From assembly GCA_947379865.1 (NCBI GenBank), contig CANCOY010000020.1, positions 1 to 38,876 of the forward strand: DNA of 38,876 nucleotides, written 5' to 3'. A program made the position numbers and the translations under genes. Shown piece after piece: positions 16,427 to 24,562 of this stretch. The notes under the pieces are model-generated. The model searched no databases, was not told the DNA's origin, and saw only the letters and a program-made list of their open reading frames with translations. This stretch comes from Acetobacteraceae bacterium (GTDB lineage Bacteria; Pseudomonadota; Alphaproteobacteria; Zavarziniales; Zavarziniaceae). Within the stretch, counting starts at the first letter, position 1. The number at the start of each line of letters is the position of its first letter.

Positions 16427-16786
16427 TCAGCTTGCGTCTGGCTTGGCACCCTCGGCAGCGGCGGCGGTGAAGGCGTCGAGGTGGGCGGCGAGGCTGGTGG
16501 CGGCGTCGCGTTCCATGGCGCGGAAGCGGGCGACCAGGCTCTCGCCAAGGGGGGTGAGCTGGGCGCCGCCGCCTTCCTTGCCGCCGATGCTGGTGGCCAC
16601 CACGGGTGCCCCGAAGCTCTGGTTCAGCGCGTCGAGCAGAAGCCAGGCGCGCCGATAGCTCATGCCCATGGCCCGGGCGGCGGCGGAGATAGAGCCACTG
16701 GCGGCGATCCCTTCAAGCAGGCCGATCTTGCCGGGGCCAATGCTCTGCCCCGGCGCCAGATCAACCCGCAACCGCAGGTGTGCCAC
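16427..16786 (-). CDS. Stand-alone ModE-type winged-helix DNA-binding protein
   Basis: A 119-residue protein matching the N-terminal DNA-binding domain of ModE: KIGLLEGIAASGSISAAARAMGMSYRRAWLLLDALN (about 20-55) is the helix-turn-helix, followed by a wing (GGKEGGGAQLTPLGESLV). The C-terminal molybdate-binding Mop domains of full ModE (about 260 residues in E. coli) are absent. It is a natural candidate to bind the Mo-box before modA 5 kb away. The start is taken as GTG at 16786, with AAGGGG 6 bases upstream; an upstream in-frame extension overlaps the RND gene and is not ModE-like. It lies 13 bases after the RND permease stop, so it may be read through from the padR operon. Confidence 0.85.
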   Translation of the reverse strand: MAHLRLRVDLAPGQSIGPGKIGLLEGIAASGSISAAARAMGMSYRRAWLLLDALNQSFGAPVVATSIGGKEGGGAQLTPLGESLVARFRAMERDAATSLAAHLDAFTAAAAEGAKPDAS

Positions 16787-16799
16787 GGTGGCCCCTTGC

Positions 16800-19700
16800 C
16801 TATTCGGCAAGCTGGGGCTGTGCTGCAGGTGCAGCACCCATGTTGCGACCAAGTCCCAGCCGCGCCAGAGCCGGGCGCCATGACTGCTGCATCACATGGG
16901 GCAGCGTGACAAGGCAGGGCGTGACAACCAGCGTCAGCAGGGTGGCAAAGGCCAGACCGAAGATGATGGCGGTCGCCATCTGCACCCACCATTGGGTGGA
17001 GGGTGCCCCGATCAGCACTTCGCGGGTGAAGAAGTCGATGTTGAACTGCAACGCCATGGGGACAAGGCCGGTCATGGTGGTGATGGTGGTCAGCATCACC
17101 GGCCGCAGGCGCTGCACGCTGGTGCGCAGGATGGCGTCAAAGATCTCCTTGCCCTCCGAGCGCAGGTGCACATAGGTGTCGAGCAGCACGATGTTGTGGG
17201 CCACCACCACGCCGGCCAGGCTGATCACGCCAATGCCGGTCATCACCATGGAGAAGACCTGTCCGGTGATCAGCAGGCCGACAAAGACCCCCACCGTCGA
17301 CAGCAGCACCGCCGAGAGGATGACGAAGGTGTAGTAAAAGCTGTTGAACTGGGTGATCAGGACGATGGCCATCAGGAAGATGCCCACCAGGAACGCCTTG
17401 GCAAGGAAATCGCCCGCTGCCCGCTGTTCCTTGTCCTGGCCCTTGAAGCGGATGCGCACCGCCTCGTCGAACTTCTGGGTGGCCAGCCAGTCGCGGATCT
17501 CGTTCACCTTGTCGTTGGGCAGCACGCCTTCGGCCGTGTTGGCACGGACCATCAGCACGCGCCGGCCATCGGTGCGGTTGACGGTGCCCACCAGCGGTTC
17601 CGCCGTGCGGGTCACAAAGCTTGAGATCGGCACCATGCCCTGGCGGGTCTGCACCCGCAGGCGGTCGAACTGGGCCATGTCGCGGTCGGCCAGGGGATAG
17701 CGGACGCGGATGTCCACTTCCTTGTCGGCGTCATCCGGGCGGTATTCGCCGATCTTGATACCGTTGGTCACCAGCTGCACCACGCCGCCGACCGAGGCGA
17801 CATCGGCACCGAACAGGCCGGCCTGGGCGCGGTCGACCCGGAACTGCCATTCGATGCCGGGCAGGGGGCGGGTGTCTTCCACGTCCACCAGGCCCTGCAT
17901 GGCATCAAGATGGCGCCGGATGGTATCCACCGCCGGGGCGATCCGCTCGGGGAAATCAGAGCCAATCTCGATCTGGATCTTCTTGCCTGTCGGGGGGCCT
18001 GCATCGGGCAGCCGGGTCTCCACCTTGATGCCGGAAATGTCGGCGGTGCGGCGCACCACCTCTTCCAGGATCTTTGCCGCTGTGGGGCGCGTGTCCCATT
18101 CGGCGAATTCAAGGCTGAGTTGGCCGATCACATCATCGCCCACATCCTGGCCACGGCCGCCGCCGCCACTGCTGCTGCCAATGGTGGTGTAGACATGGTT
18201 CATGCCGGCGATTTTCAGCACCCGGGCCTCCACCTCGCGGACAAGGTTGCCCTTCTCGGCGATGGCAAGATTGCCCCGGGCGTGGATGAAGACCAGGGCC
18301 TGGCGGGGCTCGGCCTGGGGGAAGAACTCAACGCCATGGCCATAGCGGCCATAGAGCGCGAAGGTTGCCACCATGACCACCAGACAGACGGACAGGACCT
18401 TGCCCGGATGGTGGATGAGGCGGCCGACCAGACGGGCATAGAGCCCGGTCAGGCCACGGATGGTGCGCACATCGCCGGTTTCCGACGCTTCGATGGCCTT
18501 CAACGTCTCCTCATCCTCGGCGCCGGGTTTGCCGAACATGGCCCCCAGCACGGGAATGAAGACAAGGGCCACAAGGATCGAGCCAACCAGGGTCAGCAGC
18601 AGGGTAAGCGGCAGGTAGCTCATGAACTTGCCGGTTACACCCGGCCAGAACAGCAGGGGCGCAAACACGAGGCCCGTGGTGGCTGTGGTCGACAGCACCG
18701 GCCAGGCCATGCGCTGCGCGGCCATGGCATAGGCCTCGCGGCGGTTATGGCCTTCCACCATCTTCCGGTCGGCGTATTCAACGACGATGATGGCGCCATC
18801 CACCACCATGCCGACCACCAGGATCATGGAGAACATGACCATCATGTTCAGCGTCAGACCCATCAGGCTGAGGCAGAGCAGGCCGAACAGGAACGATCCC
18901 GGAATCGCAATGCCCACCAGCGCCGACGAGCGCATGCCGAGCGAGGCGACAACCACGATCATCACCAGCAACACCGCCAGCAGGACGCTGTTCTGCAACT
19001 CGCCCAGCATCTCATGGATGTCCTTCGACGAATCCTGGCCAAAGGCAACCTGCACCGAACCCGGCCAGTTGGCGGACACCGCCATGGTCAGTTTCTTTAC
19101 CTCTGCCACCGTGTCGATGACATTCTGGCCGGTGCGCTTCTTGATCTCGAGGGTAACAGCCTGCTTCCCATCAATCCGGGCAAAGGCATCGGCATCCTTG
19201 AAGGTACGGCGCACGCTGGCAAGGTCGGAGAGTTTGACGATGCCATTGCCATCAACCTTGAGCGGCAGGTCCAGCACGTCCTCGGCCTTCTCGAACAGGC
19301 CCGGCACCTTGATGGCAAAGCGGCCCAGTCCCGTGTCGAGGGAGCCGGCGGCAACCAGCCGGTTGTTGGCGGATACCGCCCGCAAGAGCGCTTCCTGGCT
19401 GATGTCATAGGCTTCCAGCTTGACCGGATCGACAACGATCTCCAGCAGTTCCTCGCGGTCGCCGGCCACATTGGCCGACAGGACCTGGGGCAGGCCCTCG
19501 ATGCGGATGCGCAGGTCGCGGGCCAGCTGGATCAGGGTCCGCGCCTCAACATCGCCCGACAGGGTAACAAGCAGGATGGGGAAGAGGCTGACGTTGAACT
19601 GCTCGATGGCGGGCTCGCGTGCCTCCGTCGGCAGTTCTGAACGCGCCCGGTCAACCTTGGCGCGCACATCGTTCAGGGCCTTGTTGGAATTGAAGCCCGC

Positions 19701-19991
19701 ATCGAATTCCAGGATGACGAAGGCATAGCCCTCGGCCGCCGTGGAGCGCATCTCCTTGATGCCCTCGATGGTCTTCAGTTCCTTCTCGATGGGGCGCAGC
19801 AAGAGCCGCTCGCCGTCATTGGGCGAGATACCATCCAGCGCCACCTGCACCATGATGATGGGGATGTCGATGTCGGGATCGGACTCCCGGGGCATATGGG
19901 CAAAGGTGAAGACGCCGGCAACCAGCAGCATCACCATGAAGCTGAGGACGGTACGTGGATAGCGGATGAAGGCCTGGATCAGAGCGCTCAT
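16800..19991 (-). CDS. RND efflux transporter permease (AcrB/HAE1-like)
   Basis: An inner-membrane proton-driven pump of 1063 residues, full length for the family. It has a first TM near residues 14-32, a large periplasmic loop starting IDIPIIMVQV, a TM2-TM6 block from about 335, a second periplasmic loop, and a C-terminal TM block. In TM4 the proton-relay position that is Asp-Asp in AcrB reads VDG here (D398, G399), so only one of the two Asp residues remains. In the TM10 region the AcrB Lys position is in VVAHNIVLLDTY, without Lys. These differences suggest a subfamily with a modified relay. Its start overlaps the adaptor stop by 4 bases (ATGA). No TolC-type outer-membrane gene is nearby. 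Substrate unknown. Confidence 0.95.
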   Translation of the reverse strand: MSALIQAFIRYPRTVLSFMVMLLVAGVFTFAHMPRESDPDIDIPIIMVQVALDGISPNDGERLLLRPIEKELKTIEGIKEMRSTAAEGYAFVILEFDAGFNSNKALNDVRAKVDRARSELPTEAREPAIEQFNVSLFPILLVTLSGDVEARTLIQLARDLRIRIEGLPQVLSANVAGDREELLEIVVDPVKLEAYDISQEALLRAVSANNRLVAAGSLDTGLGRFAIKVPGLFEKAEDVLDLPLKVDGNGIVKLSDLASVRRTFKDADAFARIDGKQAVTLEIKKRTGQNVIDTVAEVKKLTMAVSANWPGSVQVAFGQDSSKDIHEMLGELQNSVLLAVLLVMIVVVASLGMRSSALVGIAIPGSFLFGLLCLSLMGLTLNMMVMFSMILVVGMVVDGAIIVVEYADRKMVEGHNRREAYAMAAQRMAWPVLSTTATTGLVFAPLLFWPGVTGKFMSYLPLTLLLTLVGSILVALVFIPVLGAMFGKPGAEDEETLKAIEASETGDVRTIRGLTGLYARLVGRLIHHPGKVLSVCLVVMVATFALYGRYGHGVEFFPQAEPRQALVFIHARGNLAIAEKGNLVREVEARVLKIAGMNHVYTTIGSSSGGGGRGQDVGDDVIGQLSLEFAEWDTRPTAAKILEEVVRRTADISGIKVETRLPDAGPPTGKKIQIEIGSDFPERIAPAVDTIRRHLDAMQGLVDVEDTRPLPGIEWQFRVDRAQAGLFGADVASVGGVVQLVTNGIKIGEYRPDDADKEVDIRVRYPLADRDMAQFDRLRVQTRQGMVPISSFVTRTAEPLVGTVNRTDGRRVLMVRANTAEGVLPNDKVNEIRDWLATQKFDEAVRIRFKGQDKEQRAAGDFLAKAFLVGIFLMAIVLITQFNSFYYTFVILSAVLLSTVGVFVGLLITGQVFSMVMTGIGVISLAGVVVAHNIVLLDTYVHLRSEGKEIFDAILRTSVQRLRPVMLTTITTMTGLVPMALQFNIDFFTREVLIGAPSTQWWVQMATAIIFGLAFATLLTLVVTPCLVTLPHVMQQSWRPALARLGLGRNMGAAPAAQPQLAE

Positions 19992-21136
19992 GACTGCGGA
20001 CCCTCCATGACAACGCTGACGGTCTCACCAGCCCGGACATAGTCCTGGCCGACCGTGATCAGGGTGACGCGCTCGGGCAGGCCGGCGATCCACATGCCCT
20101 CGGGCGTGCTCGCCACGGGCGTGACGGGAACAAAGGCAACCACGCCGGCGGCATCAACCGTGCGCACCCCAACAAGGCCCGCATCATCAAGCCCCAGGAT
20201 GGCGGGTGAGACGAGGTGGGCGGCAATGGCGGGCGTGGGCACGCCCACATCGGCGGAAATGCCGCTCTTCAGGCTGGCGTCGGGGTTTGGCACTTCCAGT
20301 TCGACACGAAAGGTGCGGGTGCTGGCCTGCGCCGTACGGGCAACAAAGCGGATGTGGCCCGCCACTTCCGTGCCATCGATCAGCCGGGCACGGCCCTCCT
20401 GGCCCACGCGGACAAGAGCGACATCGCGCTCGGCCACGTCACCAACCACCAGCATGGGATCGCTGTCGACCAGGGTGGCGCAGGGGGCACCCTTCATCAG
20501 CAGGGCGCCGATCTCGGCAGGGCGTTCTTCCACCACGCCGTCAAAGGGGGCGCGGATCTCGGCGCGGCTGAGTTCGACTTCCATGCGCTGCACCATGGCC
20601 TTGGCACCATCAAGCTGGGCGGCACTTTCGGCGGCGCGGGTCTGGGAGGTGAAGCCCTTGGCGGCAAGCTGGGTGGCGGCGCTGTTTTCCAGTTCGCGCT
20701 GGCGCAGGGTGGCCCGCGCCTGGGCCAGGGTGGCGGCGCGGTCGTCGGTGGCAAGGCGGCAGATCACCGTGCCTTCGCGCACCAGGGCGCCTTTTTCCAC
20801 CGGCAGGCCAACCACACGGCCCTCTGTCTCGGCCTTCAGGGCGACTGTCCGCAGCGCCTCTGTCCGGCCACGCAGGGTGATTTCACCGGCGCGGGGCATG
20901 GCAACGCTGGCACGGGCGCGCACGGTCATGCGGCCGCCCGCAACAGTGCCGGGGGCAGCAGCGGCAGTTTCACCAGCCGCCGCACCAACAGGATGGGCAT
21001 CAACAGGATGGGCATCCGCAGCGCCAGGGTTTGACGGTGCTTCGGCATCGGCGGGGTGGCCGCCAAACTGGCCTGAGGCGATCCAGGCGACCACAGCCAG
21101 GGTCATGCCAATCGCGGTCAGGTGTGATTTTTTCAT
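19988..21136 (-). CDS. RND efflux periplasmic adaptor (membrane fusion protein)
   Basis: Links the inner-membrane RND pump to an outer-membrane channel. The 382-residue protein has an N-terminal hydrophobic signal or anchor (HLTAIGMTLAVVAWIASG), then a low-complexity Ala/Pro linker containing a tandem DAHPV-DAHPV duplication (15-bp DNA repeat at 20986-21015). Next come the barrel-sandwich halves GRVVGLPVEKGALVREG and IRAPFDGVVEERPAEIGA flanking a helical hairpin, and a beta-barrel domain. ATG at 21136 follows GGAG at proper spacing; the 20-residue upstream frame overlaps padR and is rejected. It is 19 bases after padR and overlaps the permease gene by 4 bases. Confidence 0.93.
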   Translation of the reverse strand: MKKSHLTAIGMTLAVVAWIASGQFGGHPADAEAPSNPGAADAHPVDAHPVGAAAGETAAAAPGTVAGGRMTVRARASVAMPRAGEITLRGRTEALRTVALKAETEGRVVGLPVEKGALVREGTVICRLATDDRAATLAQARATLRQRELENSAATQLAAKGFTSQTRAAESAAQLDGAKAMVQRMEVELSRAEIRAPFDGVVEERPAEIGALLMKGAPCATLVDSDPMLVVGDVAERDVALVRVGQEGRARLIDGTEVAGHIRFVARTAQASTRTFRVELEVPNPDASLKSGISADVGVPTPAIAAHLVSPAILGLDDAGLVGVRTVDAAGVVAFVPVTPVASTPEGMWIAGLPERVTLITVGQDYVRAGETVSVVMEGPQS

Positions 21137-21155
21137 CTTATGCGCTCCAGGGTAC

Positions 21156-21701
21156 TCATTCAGCGATTTGGGCAACCGGCGAGCCGGCGTTCTCAAGGAG
21201 GTGTCTGTTTTCCGTCAGGTACGAGACGGCCAGACGGTGGTGGGCAAGGCCAAAGCCCACCATGAACGGCGTGTTCAGGGCGCCGGCCGATTCCTGACGG
21301 GCCAGGGCTTCAAGGCGGGCGACTTCCTGCTGGTGATGGGCAATACGTCCGTCGATCAGGTCGCCAACCCGGTCGCCCGGCAGCAGATCGGCAAAAAGAA
21401 GCGTGACAAAGAATTCCGACCTGAAGCGGTCGCGCGCCGGCACCTTCATCAGCTCGTGGGTGAACAGCGTCCGCCCCTCTGCCGTGATCGAGTACACCTT
21501 CTTGTCAGGTCGGCCTTCCTGGGCCTGGGCCGTGCAGACAACCAGGCCCTCTTCGGTCAGCCGGTTCAGGGCCGGATAGATCGAGCCGAAGTTGGCGTCA
21601 AAGACTTCGCCAATGGCGTCGTCCGCAAACATCTTGCGTATCTCATAGCCCGAGGCATCCCCAAGCGTGAGGATGCCAAGGCACAGGGTTCGCACATCCA
21701 T
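21156..21701 (-). CDS. PadR-family transcriptional regulator
   Basis: A 181-residue PadR protein: an N-terminal winged helix (LCLGILTLGDASGYEIRKMF, then FGSIYPALNRLTEEGLV and the wing GRPDKKVYSITAEGR) and a C-terminal helical dimerisation region. PadR proteins are usually ligand-released repressors of efflux or detoxification genes, and this one heads an operon with an RND adaptor and pump, so self-repression plus pump control is the likely role. Of three in-frame ATGs (21746, 21707, 21701), the one at 21701 is chosen because GGAG sits 6 bases before it and the protein then begins MDVRTLCLG, the usual PadR N-terminus. Confidence 0.92.
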   Translation of the reverse strand: MDVRTLCLGILTLGDASGYEIRKMFADDAIGEVFDANFGSIYPALNRLTEEGLVVCTAQAQEGRPDKKVYSITAEGRTLFTHELMKVPARDRFRSEFFVTLLFADLLPGDRVGDLIDGRIAHHQQEVARLEALARQESAGALNTPFMVGFGLAHHRLAVSYLTENRHLLENAGSPVAQIAE

Positions 21702-22025
21702 GGCCATCTCCGGCACATGCCCGGCACCGGAATGGGTGTCTGGCATATCGGCTTGTCATATGTCGGAAGGATATAGTGTGCAGGTGCAGCATAGGCAAGA
21801 GGGGTGCTGAGGGCGCCGGCCACAACCAATTTGAATCGAATCGTGGAAATGCGCGCCTTTATGGTTGAATGGGACCCTGCGACAAAGTATCGTGGACTTA
21901 AGATGGCGCGGGGTCCTGCCCGACGCCCGCTTGATGGAATTAATGGCCGGCAGCTGGAATGCGCAAAGCCATTAAAGTTCGTGGCCACCCGCGCCGCCTT
22001 GGCGGCAGACTCTAAGGTTCTAACA
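21702..22025. other. Divergent intergenic region, padR promoter and cold-shock leader
   Basis: These 324 bases separate divergent padR and the cold-shock gene. No independent gene is convincing. The cold-shock frame stays open upstream to about 21804 without a stop, but that stretch lacks cold-shock-like sequence. It probably contains the cold-shock promoter and a long untranslated leader, which is usual for cold-shock mRNAs. Confidence 0.5.
21770..21798 (-). promoter_or_regulatory. Putative promoter of the padR-RND operon
   Basis: Read on the minus strand: TTGCCT (21798-21793), a 17-base spacer, and TATATC (21775-21770), each matching 4 of 6 consensus positions. The -10 lies about 69 bases before the padR start. 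A CATATG-centred sequence (21757-21762) just downstream could take part in PadR binding, but I see no clear long dyad. Confidence 0.35.
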
Positions 22026-22700
22026 GTGTCCAGCAACAACGTCCGTGCCCGCGTAAAATGGTTCAACAGCATCAAGGGGTTTGGCTTCGTCGCGCCGATG
22101 GACGGCTCGCCTGATGCATTCCTTCATGTTTCCGTCCTGTCCAGCGCTGGATTTTCCGATCTGCCTGAGGGCTCGGAGATGACCTGCGACATCGGCGAGG
22201 GTCCCCGTGGCCTTCAGGTCAGCCGCATCATCGACGTGCAGCCGGCAGCCGGCGGTGCGCCGGCAGGCGGCGCTGGCGGCTTTGGAGGTGGCGGACGTGA
22301 CCGCGACTTCGGTGGCGGCGGTGGCTTTGGCGCCCGCGCCCCGCGTGAACGCTTTGGCGACCGCGGTGATCGCGGTGGCTTTGGTGGCGACCGTGGTGGA
22401 TTTGGCGGTGATCGCGGCGGCTTCGGCGGCGGCGGTGATCGTGGCGGCGCACGGGATCGTGATTTCGCTGGCCCCCCGGCCACCCCGACCGGTGATGTCA
22501 TTGCCGGCACCGTGAAGTGGTTCAAGCCCGACAGCGGCTTTGGCTTCATCGTGGCCGAAGATGGCGGCAAGGACGTGTTCATCCACAAGAGCGTGCTGCG
22601 CCGTTGCGGCCTGTTCAGCCTTGAAGCCGATCAGCGCGTGCGCATGTCGGTCCAGATGGCGGCCAAGGGCCGTGAGGCGACCTGGATCGCCACGTCCTGA
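22026..22700 (+). CDS. Cold-shock protein with two cold-shock domains and an RGG-like linker
   Basis: A 224-residue single-stranded nucleic-acid-binding protein. Domain 1 (about 5-72) has RVKWFNSIKGFGFV and FLHVSVL; domain 2 (about 157-223) has GTVKWFKPDSGFGFIV and VFIHKSVL, each with RNP1- and RNP2-type aromatic motifs. Between them is an 84-residue Gly/Arg/Asp/Phe linker with near-repeats of GFGGDRG, resembling RGG domains that bind RNA and favour phase separation. Double-domain Csp proteins are common in alphaproteobacteria; the long RGG-like linker is less so. The start is taken as GTG at 22026 (AAGG 9 bases upstream), since domain 1 begins four codons later. A longer in-frame start is possible but seems unlikely. 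Confidence 0.88.
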   Translation: MSSNNVRARVKWFNSIKGFGFVAPMDGSPDAFLHVSVLSSAGFSDLPEGSEMTCDIGEGPRGLQVSRIIDVQPAAGGAPAGGAGGFGGGGRDRDFGGGGGFGARAPRERFGDRGDRGGFGGDRGGFGGDRGGFGGGGDRGGARDRDFAGPPATPTGDVIAGTVKWFKPDSGFGFIVAEDGGKDVFIHKSVLRRCGLFSLEADQRVRMSVQMAAKGREATWIATS

Positions 22701-22740
22701 GCGACAAACAGACAGGGTGCAGCCTCTGCACCTCGAAAAG

Positions 22741-22762
22741 GGCGGCTTCGGCCGCCTTTTTT
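22741..22762. terminator. Strong terminator with UUCG tetraloop after the cold-shock gene
   Basis: GGCGGC (22741-22746), loop TTCG, GCCGCC (22751-22756), then six T. An AAAAG stretch precedes the stem, so it can also act on the minus strand, where gamma-glutamyltransferase ends 29 bases away. The UUCG loop makes it very stable. Confidence 0.92.
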
Positions 22763-22790
22763 GTTGCGTGAACGCCCGACGAAAGGCGCC

Positions 22791-24554
22791 TCAGGGGATG
22801 GCGAGGGCGCTGCCTTCGCGCCGGGGGTCGGCGGCACCGGCAAAGCCATCGGCCTCGCGCACGATCACATGCAGGCCAGAGTTGAGGTCGGTTGCACGGG
22901 GGGTGTAACCGCGTGCGGCCAGCGCCGGCATCATGGCCTCAAGCACTGTTCCCGCCTCCACCTCGACCCCCCTGTTGCGGTCGATGAAATGGGGCTCTGC
23001 CACGGCCGCCGCCGGTCCTTTGCCCAGCGCCAGGATCTGGATCAGGGTCGTGGCGACAAACCCTGGAATACGGGCGCCGCCCGGTGAGCCGGCAATGGCC
23101 TTAACCCCACCCTGGGCGTCCAGAACGATGGTGGGCGCCATGCTCGAACGTGGGCGCTTTCCCCCCTCGATCCGGTTGGCAACAGGCCGCCCGGCCACCT
23201 CTGCCACATCAGAGAAGTCGGTGATCTGGTTGTTGAGCAGAAAACCACCAACCATCCGCCGCGCCCCGAAGGCACTCTCGATGGAGGCGGTAAGGGCAAC
23301 GGCATTGCCGGCGGCATCGATCACACTGAGGTGGGTGGTGGATGGCACGTCCCGCGCACTATTGGGGCCGGGCAGGGCGCCAGACTGCACACGGGGCTGG
23401 CCCGGTGGCGCTGGGGTCCTGGGGCCGGGGGCGAGATTGAGCAGCCGCGCCCGCTCGTCCAGATAGGCCGGCTCAATCAGGCCACGGGTCGGCACGGCTA
23501 CACGGTCGGGGTCCGCCACCCAGATATCGCGGTCGGCATAGGCCAGGCGCATGGCCTCGATGGTCAGGGCAAGGCCATCTTCGCTGTCCATGGCAATAGC
23601 TGGCTGGCGCGCCACCAGGCCCAGGATCTGCAGCACGGCGATGCCGCCCGATGATGGGGGTCCCATGCCGCACACCCGCCACGCCAGATAGGCACCACAA
23701 ACCGGTGCCCGCTCCACCGCCCGATAGGCAGTGATGTCGGCCACGGTCATGTGTCCCGGGTTGGAGGCGGCGGCAACAGCCTCGGCGATGCGCCGGGCAA
23801 AGGGTTCCCGATAAAAGGCGGCCGGGCCGTGTGTCGCGATCATCCTGAGGGTTGCCGCATAGTCCGGATTGACCAGGGTCTCACCCGCCTGTCGTGGACT
23901 GCCATCAGGACGATAGAAGAGGGCGCGCGCTGCCGGATCTTCGGCAAGCCGCTTTTCCTCGGCGAGCAGCGCCGCCAGCCGCTTGCCCACGGGATAGCCC
24001 TGTTCAGCCAGGGTCAGGGCAGGGGCCACCAGCCGGTCCCAGCCAAGTTTGCCCTGGCGCTGATGGGCGAGGTCCAGCATGGCGAGCAGGCCGGGAACCC
24101 CCGTGGCGGCGCCACCGGTGACGATGTCGAGAAAGCCGCGTGGGCTGCCGTCTGGCCCCCGGAACAGATTAACGTCCACCGCAGCCGGGGCGGTCTCGCG
24201 CCCATCGAAGGTGGTAAGGGCCCGGCTGGTGCCATCGCGCACCACCATGAAACCGCCGCCACCAAGGCCAGCTGATTGCGGCTCAACCAGATTCAGGACG
24301 AGGGTGGCGGCGATGGCGGCGTCCACCGCCGTGCCGCCAGCGGCCAGAATATCCCGCCCGGCCATGCTGGCCAGCGGATGGGCTGCCACGATCATGGCCT
24401 TGGCGCCGCGCACCTCGGCAACGCTGGTGCGGGTGCCGGTGGCCGCCTCCGGTGCGCGGGCACCGGGGTCGGCCAGGCCCTGCGCTTGTGCTGAACCTGC
24501 CCCTGCGCCTAACCCAAGGAAGGCAAGCACAAGGGCAGCACGGGCAGTCCGCAC
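22791..24554 (-). CDS. ggt: Gamma-glutamyltransferase
   Basis: Periplasmic N-terminal-nucleophile hydrolase that removes the gamma-glutamyl group of glutathione and related compounds. The 587-residue proenzyme has a signal peptide (LVLAFLGLGAGAG, cleavage near AQA), the GLGGGGFMVV and PPSSGG segments, and the autocleavage site STTHLS, whose Thr (about residue 405) would become the N-terminus of the small subunit. GSPGGARIPGF marks the gamma-glutamyl-binding loop. The open frame runs 233 codons further upstream, antiparallel in phase to none but overlapping the thiolase gene; the true start is taken as GTG at 24554, just before the signal peptide and 8 bases after the thiolase stop. No obvious ribosome-binding site is present, suggesting coupling to thiolase translation. 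Confidence 0.92.
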   Translation of the reverse strand: MRTARAALVLAFLGLGAGAGSAQAQGLADPGARAPEAATGTRTSVAEVRGAKAMIVAAHPLASMAGRDILAAGGTAVDAAIAATLVLNLVEPQSAGLGGGGFMVVRDGTSRALTTFDGRETAPAAVDVNLFRGPDGSPRGFLDIVTGGAATGVPGLLAMLDLAHQRQGKLGWDRLVAPALTLAEQGYPVGKRLAALLAEEKRLAEDPAARALFYRPDGSPRQAGETLVNPDYAATLRMIATHGPAAFYREPFARRIAEAVAAASNPGHMTVADITAYRAVERAPVCGAYLAWRVCGMGPPSSGGIAVLQILGLVARQPAIAMDSEDGLALTIEAMRLAYADRDIWVADPDRVAVPTRGLIEPAYLDERARLLNLAPGPRTPAPPGQPRVQSGALPGPNSARDVPSTTHLSVIDAAGNAVALTASIESAFGARRMVGGFLLNNQITDFSDVAEVAGRPVANRIEGGKRPRSSMAPTIVLDAQGGVKAIAGSPGGARIPGFVATTLIQILALGKGPAAAVAEPHFIDRNRGVEVEAGTVLEAMMPALAARGYTPRATDLNSGLHVIVREADGFAGAADPRREGSALAIP

Positions 24555-24562
24555 GGGCGGTG

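Noticed and set aside
17910..19640. 576-codon plus-strand open frame antisense to the RND permease
   Set aside because: The translation is rich in His, Gly, Gln and Asp with no domain, and the opposite strand is a full-length RND pump.
21804..22025. Long N-terminal extension of the cold-shock protein
   Set aside because: No similarity to cold-shock domains, atypical composition compared with the rest, and a better start (GTG 22026 with AAGG) just before domain 1. Kept only as an alternative.
22260..22460. Gly-rich repeated DNA in the cold-shock gene as a possible repeat array or CRISPR-like locus
   Set aside because: The periodicity comes from degenerate GFGGDRG codons in a protein linker; there are no spacers.
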